NCBI RefSeq assembly: GCF_902374955.1
Contig: NZ_CABKRX010000071.1
Coordinates: forward strand, 1 to 41,418
Reading direction: 5' to 3'
DNA: 41,418 nt
Origin: Bacillus massilioanorexius
GTDB lineage: Bacteria; Bacillota; Bacilli; Bacillales; DSM-1321
Shown here: positions 36,117-41,418 of the stretch, piece after piece
Layout of the letters: each line of letters begins with the position of its first letter
Position numbering within the stretch: position 1 is the first letter of the stretch
The notes under the pieces: generated by a model
What the model was told of the DNA's origin: nothing
Database searches by the model: none
Seen by the model: the letters and a program-made list of their open reading frames with translations, nothing else
Made by a program: the position numbers and the translations under genes

Positions 36117-36479
36117 TTAAAATTTCTTAGCAATACTAGGTATAATATAAAATGCGATGAGCAAAGAAAGAATTAAATAAAGCATCATATAATCCAGTGT
36201 AAACCATGCTGTCATATCAAATTGTGACACTAATATTAGATAACAGATTAATAGACTATTCATAATAACCAAGAACCCAAATGACCAATATCGAATATTG
36301 ATATTTACTCTCTCATCATATTCAATATCCTCCAAATCCAATTGTCTTCTCTTATATTTTGCGATTACAACACTCATTGCAAGAATAATCAATAATACAA
36401 TTTTCAACCAGCTTTGATCTAATATAAAGATGACAAAAAGGGTTAGCAATGCAGGTAAATAAAATAAAAGTTTTCTCAT
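36117..36479 (-). CDS. Four-helix membrane protein, DUF2178-like
   Basis: 120-residue membrane protein with four hydrophobic segments (two near the N-terminus, two in the C-terminal half) separated by a charged loop, KYKRRQLDLEDIEYDERVN. This looks like the DUF2178 family often found beside small XRE regulators. The ATG at 36479 lies 2 nt after the stop of the HTH gene and uses GGAGGAG inside that gene's end, so it is translationally coupled. Its role is unknown. Confidence 0.75.
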   Translation of the reverse strand: MRKLLFYLPALLTLFVIFILDQSWLKIVLLIILAMSVVIAKYKRRQLDLEDIEYDERVNINIRYWSFGFLVIMNSLLICYLILVSQFDMTAWFTLDYMMLYLILSLLIAFYIIPSIAKKF

Positions 36480-36481
36480 GT

Positions 36482-36694
36482 CTACTCCTCCATCCAAAAT
36501 AAATGATCTATAGGCTTTTCTAAGTATTTCGAAATTAACAAACACACTTTAATAGTAGGATTGTATTTTTGAGCTTCAATTAAATTCATCGTCTGTCTAG
36601 TTACCCCAACCAATTTAGCCAATTCTCCCTGTGTATGCTTATTTTGCTCTATTCTTACTAGCTTCACACGATTTCTAATAATTAAATCTTTCAA
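36482..36694 (-). CDS. Small XRE-family HTH regulator (YozG-like)
   Basis: 70-residue DNA-binding protein consisting almost only of a Cro/CI-type HTH (about 8-62), with TQGELAKLVGVTRQTMNLIE as helices 2-3 and a C-terminal EKPIDHLFW. The start is a TTG at 36694, 11 nt after AGGAGG, which is a little far; no better start is seen. It heads a cassette with two membrane proteins. A 30-bp perfect palindrome covers its promoter, so autoregulation is likely. Confidence 0.85.
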   Translation of the reverse strand: MKDLIIRNRVKLVRIEQNKHTQGELAKLVGVTRQTMNLIEAQKYNPTIKVCLLISKYLEKPIDHLFWMEE

Positions 36695-36719
36695 TGATTC
36701 TTACACCTCCTACAATCCA

Positions 36720-36757
36720 ATTATAGCATATATATATGACATATGTCATATATATAT
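36720..36757 (-). promoter_or_regulatory. Promoter and 30-bp palindrome before the HTH cassette
   Basis: A perfect inverted repeat of 15 bp per half spans 36728-36757, centred on ATGACATATGTCAT. It overlaps the -35 TGACAT (36743-36748), which is 17 nt from the -10 TATAAT (36720-36725, minus strand). It is a natural operator for the downstream HTH protein. The outer part is plain AT alternation, so only the central 14 bp carries real information. Confidence 0.65.
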
Positions 36758-36800
36758 TACATATATTCATTTTACAAAAACTGTTTCCGTAAATTTTTTC

Positions 36801-36995
36801 CTATGAACCAGTAGTGAGTAAAAGTTGAATTCAACACCAGGATACTCATTTTCCACGGGCGTGTGGTGAACTTTCTCAGTATATAATACCGTAGGGGTCT
36901 TCCCTATCCTGCTACTCTTTCAAGAGTCTCGCACCTGATATTCTAATCGATCTATTATGCTAGTTTTATTCACCAAAACCACAAGCTTTTAGAAA
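36801..36995 (-). repeat. Dispersed repeat, copy 3 (longest)
   Basis: Ends match copies 1 and 2 (CTATGAACCAGTAGTGAGTA, GTTGAATTC, ACCAGGATACTC at one side; CACCAAAACCACAAGCTTTTAG at the other). The middle holds CCACGGGCGTGTGGTGAAC and AGAGTCTCGCACC, resembling a GC-rich repeat that I recall as widespread in Bacillaceae genomes. No ORF. Most of the gap between the HTH cassette and the dehydrogenase gene is this element. Confidence 0.6.
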
Positions 36996-37006
36996 AAAAA
37001 CCTTTA

Positions 37007-37051
37007 CAAAAAGAAGGAGAACTCCTTTTCTTCGAAAAGAGCTCTCCTTCT
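37007..37051 (-). terminator. Terminator after the dehydrogenase gene
   Basis: AGAAGGAGA (37012-37020) and TCTCCTTCT (37043-37051) form the base of a long, slightly bulged stem. TTTTT follows on the minus strand. Confidence 0.8.
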
Positions 37052-37125
37052 CTATCAATTATTATGACTCATTTATTTGAACAAGTTTAATAGGAACCTA
37101 ACAAAATCACTAACTAGAAAAAGCC

Positions 37126-38136
37126 TTATGTTAAATCTACCATTACTTTAATTGTTTCTTGTGCCGAAATCGCTTTATCAAAAGCTTCTTGAAGATTATC
37201 TAATTTGTATACATGTGTGACCATTGTTGTTATTGGTGTTTTCTTTTGATTAATATGGTCTATTACTTTTACGATGTCTTCATGTGTATAAGCGCTTGCA
37301 CCGACAATTTGTACCTCTTTACTCATGACTTGTGCTAAACTTAATGGTACTTCATTTTTATAAACAGCAATAATGGCGATCCTAGCGTGAGGCTTCACGA
37401 TTTCCATTACTTGTTTGAATAAAACTGGAGCACCTGCAGCATCCACGAAACCATCAACATTTGGCATATCAACACCGTACACATTCACTGTTCCAAAGTG
37501 TTTACTTAAGCCTTCTGCTAGTGTTTCTTTTTTAGTATTTACTGTTTTAGCACCTAATTGCTCTGCTTTCGCTAAGCGCCAATCATCCATATCAACAACT
37601 ACGACATTTTTTATACCTTCTCCGATTAAGCTTGCTGCAGCAGACAGTCCAATAGGACCTGCGCCAAGTACGGCGATATTTTCGCCTACTTGAGGTTTAA
37701 TGCTGAAAGCACCATGGAAACCCACGCTCATCGGCTCCATTAAAGCTGCTTCTTCTGGAGTCACATCATCAGCAATTAAATATAGGTTATAATTCAATGC
37801 TGCTTCTTCAATTAATACATATTGAGAGAAACCACCTACTTCAAGAGAATAACGTCGTCCTGCACGTTTAGCTGTAACTGGATTGACAGCGACACGCATA
37901 CCTATTGCGATGTCTTTCACTTCTGAACCAACTTCAGCGATTTCTCCAAATAGCTCATGTCCAAACTCTTGGCCGAAACGGATTCCCATTTCATTTCCTG
38001 CTTTAATAATATTAATATCTGTTCCGCAAATACCCCCACGTAAATTTCGAATTAAAACATCCTTTGGTCCAACTTTCGGAATAGATCGTTCTTCTACACG
38101 CACATCTTGTTTTCCGTGATAAATACCTACTTTCAT
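37126..38136 (-). CDS. Zinc-type alcohol/polyol dehydrogenase (MDR superfamily)
   Basis: 336-residue medium-chain dehydrogenase. Catalytic zinc ligands are visible as Cys37 (GICGTD), His60-Glu61 (FGHE) and probably Glu134. The four-cysteine structural zinc loop is absent, as in some sorbitol-type members. The Rossmann motif GAGPIG (158-163) and the acidic VVDMDD near 180 suggest NAD(H). The substrate is unknown. The ATG overlaps the TetR stop by one base (TAATG), so the two are coupled. A short-chain dehydrogenase gene lies upstream in the same direction. Confidence 0.88.
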   Translation of the reverse strand: MKVGIYHGKQDVRVEERSIPKVGPKDVLIRNLRGGICGTDINIIKAGNEMGIRFGQEFGHELFGEIAEVGSEVKDIAIGMRVAVNPVTAKRAGRRYSLEVGGFSQYVLIEEAALNYNLYLIADDVTPEEAALMEPMSVGFHGAFSIKPQVGENIAVLGAGPIGLSAAASLIGEGIKNVVVVDMDDWRLAKAEQLGAKTVNTKKETLAEGLSKHFGTVNVYGVDMPNVDGFVDAAGAPVLFKQVMEIVKPHARIAIIAVYKNEVPLSLAQVMSKEVQIVGASAYTHEDIVKVIDHINQKKTPITTMVTHVYKLDNLQEAFDKAISAQETIKVMVDLT

Positions 38137-38717
38137 TAATTACTTCCCCCTTTAGTCATTTCTGAAAGACTTTGAATGATAGTAGTCGCTAATTGATTCA
38201 TTTCTTCTACAGATTGTTTATATTTTTGAGCCTGCCATTCCAAAATTAAACCTAATGTAGCATTTGCCCGATAAGCAACTTCAAAATCTAATAATTCCGT
38301 ATATTCTCGCAGTTCCAAGAGAGAGTTTTTCACAATCTTTTTAAGGTGGCTGAAAAATAAATCGTATATAGCAAAGTGTGTATGGCGGGTAAAAACTATT
38401 TCATAATAAGATTGGTAGTCATATACATGCTGAAATAACTGTTTCAAATGTGGCTCGTATTTATCCTGAGCTGTAAGCCGATTCTGTTTTGCTTTTAGGA
38501 TAGATTGATCCAATTCTCTCAATAAATGTTGTATTAATACTTCGAAAAGTTGTTGTACACTTTCGTAATGTAAATAAAATGTTCTTCTTGTAATATTAGA
38601 AGCTTCACATAATTCTGTAACCGTTATACTACCTAATGATTTTTCTTTAAGTAAATGTAGTAGTGCTCGTTCAATATTTTGTTTCGTTTTAATAACACGC
38701 ATATCTTTTTCATTCAA
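38136..38717 (-). CDS. TetR-family transcriptional regulator
   Basis: 193-residue regulator with the N-terminal TetR HTH (about 10-57, with ITVTELCEASNITRRTFYLHY) and a helical ligand domain. The start is a TTG at 38717, 6 nt after AGGTGA; the nearby ATG is out of frame. It is sandwiched between two dehydrogenase genes on the same strand, which it probably regulates. Candidate operators are a 28-bp palindrome before the SDR gene and paired AGTATGATT motifs just before its own start. Confidence 0.9.
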   Translation of the reverse strand: MNEKDMRVIKTKQNIERALLHLLKEKSLGSITVTELCEASNITRRTFYLHYESVQQLFEVLIQHLLRELDQSILKAKQNRLTAQDKYEPHLKQLFQHVYDYQSYYEIVFTRHTHFAIYDLFFSHLKKIVKNSLLELREYTELLDFEVAYRANATLGLILEWQAQKYKQSVEEMNQLATTIIQSLSEMTKGGSN

Positions 38718-38747
38718 GTGGAATCACCTATCGAATCATTTTTCTTC

Positions 38748-38795
38748 ATCATAGTATGATTACGCCAAAAAAGATAGTGGCACACAAGTATGATT
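38748..38795. promoter_or_regulatory. Repeated motif before the TetR gene
   Basis: ATCATAGTATGAT (38748-38760) is a perfect 6+1+6 palindrome. AGTATGATT occurs twice, at 38753-38761 and 38787-38795, 34 bp apart. It lies in the 93-nt gap between the SDR and TetR genes. It differs from the palindrome before the SDR gene, so its role is unclear. Confidence 0.35.
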
Positions 38796-38810
38796 CTAGC
38801 TGATAAATGC

Positions 38811-39623
38811 TTAACGATTCATTGCTTGACGCATAACAGGAACAGATCCTCCATCTACACGAATATCCGTACCGTTAATATAGCTCGCTTGCGAGCTAAT
38901 TAAAAAGTGTATAACATTAGAGATTTCTGAAGGTTCACCAAAACGTCCTAGTGGATTTGCTTGTTTCATAGATTCAGCTCGTTCTTTGTTTTCCGTTTCT
39001 TTTTCCCCCATCGGTGTCATAATAACGCCTGGTGATACAGAAACGAGACGAGCTCCTTTGCGTCCCCATGTCGTAGCACGTTTTTCTACTAGTTCAATAA
39101 CTGCCTTTTTAGAAAATGGATAGGCCATTGCAGCATTATCTTGAACAAGTTCAACAGCTTTATCTAAAAAATCTTCAGCTAATGGATTGTTTGATAATTC
39201 TGAAAATGATGCTAAATCTGGAGCAAAGTAAGCGGACATGGATGCGATACAAACAGCTACACTGTCCTTTTGCGCAATGTCTTCAAAAGCATCTAATACC
39301 AATACAGTTCCTTTTAAATTGATTTCCAGAATTGCACGTGCACCAAATTTTGCAGGAGAAACACCCGCAGTGTGAATAATAGAGCCTAACGTTCCAAGCT
39401 GTTTTGTTTGTTCTACTAATGCCTTAACATCTTCAGAATTTGTAATATTACATATAGACGTCTGAATATTACGATATCCTTGTTCATTCAATTCATTCTT
39501 TACTTCTCGCAATCGTTCTGGCGACACATCAGCAAGAATAATCGTTGCATCTTTTTCAAACCCTTTGGCTATTGCAATACCCATACCACCAGTGCCACCA
39601 GTTATAACATGTATTTTTGTCAA
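38811..39623 (-). CDS. Short-chain dehydrogenase/reductase
   Basis: 270-residue SDR oxidoreductase. The cofactor motif TGGTGGMG (8-15) is at the N-terminus and Asp32 at the end of the second strand suggests NAD(H). Catalytic Ser128 and Tyr168-x3-Lys172 (YPFSK) are present, and the substrate-loop region around SPGVIMTPMG follows. A small helical insertion lies between the catalytic Ser and Tyr (about 135-160). The start is a TTG at 39623, 8 nt after GGGGAGG. It lies upstream of tetR and the MDR gene, and all three probably form one operon. Substrate unknown. Confidence 0.88.
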   Translation of the reverse strand: MTKIHVITGGTGGMGIAIAKGFEKDATIILADVSPERLREVKNELNEQGYRNIQTSICNITNSEDVKALVEQTKQLGTLGSIIHTAGVSPAKFGARAILEINLKGTVLVLDAFEDIAQKDSVAVCIASMSAYFAPDLASFSELSNNPLAEDFLDKAVELVQDNAAMAYPFSKKAVIELVEKRATTWGRKGARLVSVSPGVIMTPMGEKETENKERAESMKQANPLGRFGEPSEISNVIHFLISSQASYINGTDIRVDGGSVPVMRQAMNR

Positions 39624-39661
39624 ATCGTTTACCTCCCCTATGCACAGAATGGAACTATCTA

Positions 39662-39689
39662 CTTTTATTATACATTTGTATAATAAAAG
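39662..39689 (-). promoter_or_regulatory. 28-bp perfect inverted repeat before the SDR operon
   Basis: CTTTTATTATACA and TGTATAATAAAAG are perfect complements separated by TT. The repeat contains a TATAAT on the minus strand and ends about 40 nt before the SDR start. It is the likely operator of the TetR protein encoded in the same operon. Confidence 0.65.
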
Positions 39690-39935
39690 AAAGCTATTAT
39701 TTAGTTTATTAAGTTACATATATATCTATTACAATGAGCTAGATTGGTACAAAGGTTATTACACTTTTATTACTCTATTTAAACCTGTAATCCTATATTG
39801 TTGTGTTCTCCCTCATAATTCTTTCAACATTTCTGCTAAAAATGATTGTTCCCCCCCAAATATAAATGTCTTTGAAGATACAAAAAACCTATTCAAGATT
39901 GCCTATTTTACTCCTGACAAACATTCCGTTAAACT

Positions 39936-39985
39936 AAAAATAACAGATAAAAAGCAGTGAGTTTACTCACAACTTTTTATCTGTT
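39936..39985 (-). terminator. Terminator of the acetyltransferase gene
   Basis: AACAGATAAAAAG (39942-39954) and CTTTTTATCTGTT (39973-39985) pair perfectly, with an inner GTGAGT/ACTCAC helix. TTTTT follows on the minus strand. Confidence 0.85.
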
Positions 39986-40038
39986 ATTAATAGAATTCGT
40001 AAGACATTCTCTCAACATGTTAAGATCAACATAAACTT

Positions 40039-40485
40039 TTATCTCAATTTCTTTTCTAAATAAACCATATCAACCAATTGTTTACCTCCCTCAAATATAG
40101 GGTGGTCATAATGATCCGTAAAAAAATTTTTTACTCTATATGATTCCATGAATCCACACTTTTGATAGAAAGGTATGGTATAAGGACTATCACCTGTACC
40201 AACTAACATTTTTTCACATACAGGTTGGTAGTAATTGCATACATAATCAATCATCGCTTTCCCATAGCCTCTACCCTGATATTTCGGCTCTGTAGCAATG
40301 TTTTTAATCTCATATATGTCTTTTCCATTATTGCTAACCACACAAATAGCCTTTAAACCCTTGTCGAATAGCGCAAACATATCTCCACGTTCTAGATATT
40401 TATCAACCATACTTTCTTGCTCATCCGCAAGTAATAACAAGTCAATATATTGTTTCTTATTTTGAAGCACTTTCTTAAATTCCAT
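40039..40485 (-). CDS. GNAT-family N-acetyltransferase
   Basis: 148-residue acetyl-CoA-dependent transferase. The acetyl-CoA-binding motif A is IATEPKYQGRGYGKAMIDYV (63-82, with Q-GRGYG at 70-75). PYTIPFYQKCGF (about 121-132) is motif B. It resembles YvbK-like proteins, but the acceptor is unknown. The ATG has GAGG 5 nt upstream. It is monocistronic with its own terminator. Confidence 0.88.
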   Translation of the reverse strand: MEFKKVLQNKKQYIDLLLLADEQESMVDKYLERGDMFALFDKGLKAICVVSNNGKDIYEIKNIATEPKYQGRGYGKAMIDYVCNYYQPVCEKMLVGTGDSPYTIPFYQKCGFMESYRVKNFFTDHYDHPIFEGGKQLVDMVYLEKKLR

Positions 40486-40574
40486 AATAACCTCATTTAA
40501 CGCCCTTTTTATTTAGTAATAATAGCATAGCACGTCAGGAGTTCTATTTCATTAAAACTTTACTACTTTGATAA

Positions 40575-40823
40575 GCTAAAGACATTTATAAACTATGGAG
40601 TAGTTTACATCTTGCTGCTAGAAAGACTAAAGTTAACTTTGTTGTTACTGATCACATTGATGTGTTCGTTAAGACGTTCAAAGAAACTATCTTTAGCTAT
40701 AAACAAAGTAAAGTACGTAAAGACATTATTGGATATGTGTATGGAGCTTGGAAAAACTCAATGGTTACTTTATCAAGACAATTAAATAATTGGATGCATA
40801 ATTGGTTAGACTCATCTATTTAA
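40575..40823 (+). pseudogene. C-terminal remnant of an unidentified gene
   Basis: A stop-to-stop frame of 82 codons with protein-like content (for example VNFVVTDHIDVFVKTF and GYVYGAWKNSMVTLSRQLNN). It has no start codon until its last third, no ribosome binding site, and a stop codon right before it. It looks like the tail of a decayed gene rather than a working ORF. I do not recognise the family. It lies next to an IS element, small ORFs and AT-rich DNA, a typical site of gene loss and insertion. Confidence 0.45.
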
Positions 40824-40896
40824 GTCGTGCTAAGAAAACCTCACCATCTACTTCAATACTCTGCCCATCCTTAAATACAACTTCATATTTATTCAC
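40816..40896 (-). CDS. Possible 26-residue small protein
   Basis: GTG start with AAAGGA 11 nt upstream, encoding a peptide beginning MNKYEVVFKDGQSIEVDGEV and ending FLARLK. Such short 'KDG-x-I-x-V' beta proteins occur in prophages. It overlaps the end of the remnant frame on the other strand. Weak evidence, and it could be a decayed gene end. Confidence 0.3.
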   Translation of the reverse strand: MNKYEVVFKDGQSIEVDGEVFLARLK

Positions 40897-40920
40897 TTAC
40901 TCTCACATCCTTTTAGGAAT

Positions 40921-40955
40921 AATAAAAAGCACTCATTGTTTGGAGTGCTTTCTGC
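40921..40955 (-). terminator. Terminator after the 43-residue ORF
   Basis: AAAGCACTC and GAGTGCTTT form a perfect 9-bp stem with a 7-nt loop. On the minus strand the stem is followed by TTATTATTCC. Confidence 0.65.
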
Positions 40956-40967
40956 CTTCTTATCGTT

Positions 40968-41099
40968 TTATATTTGGGGTAACTTCAATTGTTTTCTTAT
41001 TTCATACATTTCTACTGTAAGTAAATCTTCTATATCATGATAATTTCTATTTAACATTTTATAATTTTTTTCTTTATATGCATGAAACATTTCATACAC
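40968..41099 (-). CDS. Possible 43-residue small protein
   Basis: GTG start, with a peptide beginning MYEMFHAYKEKNYKMLNRNY and ending in RKQLKLPQI. It is highly charged and looks helical, like small phage proteins. There is no clear ribosome binding site, and a stop codon lies two codons upstream. A terminator hairpin follows the stop, which supports a real transcript. The IS element begins about 20 nt upstream and may have separated it from its promoter. Confidence 0.35.
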   Translation of the reverse strand: MYEMFHAYKEKNYKMLNRNYHDIEDLLTVEMYEIRKQLKLPQI

Positions 41100-41119
41100 T
41101 TGGTGTTAGTATATTTCCA

Positions 41120-41418
41120 TGGACACAACTAAGTTAAGTCGATAAAATGTGCTTACAAAAGGAGTGTCCGTGATGAAACAAAAATATAATGAAGAATTTA
41201 AGAAAATGGTGGTCGAGTTGTATCGTTCTGGACAACCAGTGAAAGAATTAAGTAGCGAATATGGCGTTTCTGAAGTCACCATTTATAAATGGATTAAAAC
41301 CTATTCTCCTGTTGCGACAGTTGATGAAAAAGAAGTGACACCAAACGATTGGAAACAAATGCAAAAAGAGATACTTCGTCTAAAAGAAGAGAATGAAATC
41401 TTAAAAAAGGCTATGGCC
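41120..41418 (+). mobile_element. IS3-family insertion sequence, left end (cut by the window)
   Basis: TGGACACAACTAAGTTAAG at 41120 is the likely left terminal repeat, followed after 53 nt by the orfA start. Only the left end is inside the window, so the target duplication and right end cannot be seen. Element name not assigned. Confidence 0.7.
41173..41418 (+). CDS. IS3-family transposase OrfA (partial)
   Basis: The first 82 codons of an IS3-type OrfA. It has an N-terminal HTH (about 10-45, with KELSSEYGVSEVTIYKWIKT) and then a leucine-zipper-like helix (about 66-80, LRLKEENEILKKA) used for OrfA-OrfAB dimerisation. The ATG has AAAGGAG 8 nt upstream. The AAAAAAG at 41403-41409 is the classic slippery sequence for -1 frameshifting into OrfB, which would start just beyond the window. 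The gene runs off the right edge. Confidence 0.92.
   Translation, partial: MKQKYNEEFKKMVVELYRSGQPVKELSSEYGVSEVTIYKWIKTYSPVATVDEKEVTPNDWKQMQKEILRLKEENEILKKAMA

Larger units (their letters stand above)
39624..40038. other. Gap between the SDR and acetyltransferase genes
   Basis: 415 nt. It holds the SDR promoter with a 28-bp palindrome (39662-39689) and the acetyltransferase terminator (39936-39985). A long plus-strand reading frame crosses it but has no ribosome binding site and no recognisable protein. Nothing else is seen. Confidence 0.5.

Noticed and set aside
39565..39960. 131-codon plus-strand frame across the SDR start and the following gap
   Set aside because: It begins inside the SDR gene on the other strand, has no ribosome binding site and no recognisable protein pattern.

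Overview
The window is low-GC Bacillaceae DNA with strong AGGAGG-type ribosome binding sites and many TTG/GTG starts. The leftmost 18 kb (ysxC, lonA, lonB, clpX, tig, a ysoA-like TPR gene, then leuD-C-B-A, ilvC-N-B, all on the minus strand) keeps the Bacillus subtilis gene order. The species cannot be named from this sequence. The proteins resemble B. subtilis/B. cereus orthologues, but the accessory genes further right do not follow the B. subtilis layout.

Region by region. (1) 1-9.3 kb: protein quality control and ribosome assembly (EngB, LonA, LonB, ClpX, trigger factor, TPR protein). (2) 9.5-18.3 kb: a complete branched-chain amino acid operon. It has a leucine-specific T-box (CUC specifier), a sigma-A promoter, a candidate CodY box and a perfect cre (CcpA) site. 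(3) 18.4-24.3 kb: a LysR regulator divergent from a YeiH-type membrane protein, a cold-shock gene, nicotinamidase, and a CwlO-like cell-wall endopeptidase with WalR-like sites upstream. (4) 24.4-33.3 kb: a cupin/AraC regulator with a cre site in its promoter, a tatA-tatC pair, and an anaerobic respiration cluster: radical SAM protein, TorD chaperone, Tat-exported molybdopterin reductase, four-cluster ferredoxin and membrane anchor. A perfect Fnr/Crp-type box lies before this cluster. (5) 33.3-36.8 kb: a membrane protein with a duplicated C-terminal module, a lipoprotein, and a small HTH/membrane-protein cassette under a 30-bp palindrome. (6) 37.1-39.7 kb: a TetR regulator between a short-chain and a medium-chain dehydrogenase, preceded by a 28-bp palindrome. 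(7) 40-41.4 kb: an acetyltransferase, a decayed gene fragment, two very small ORFs and the left end of an IS3-family element.

The most interesting part is 25.7-33.3 kb. A Tat translocase, a Tat-signal-bearing DMSO-reductase-type enzyme, its chaperone and an unassigned radical SAM protein sit together, with an Fnr-like box before the last five. The radical SAM protein has an extra CxxC before its CxxxCxxC motif and lacks the MoaA C-terminal cluster motif. Its role beside a molybdoenzyme is unknown to me and it is the best candidate for something undescribed. A second point is a dispersed, partly deleted repeat of about 130-200 bp, present three times.

All calls come from reading the sequence. 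No database search, folding or alignment program was run.
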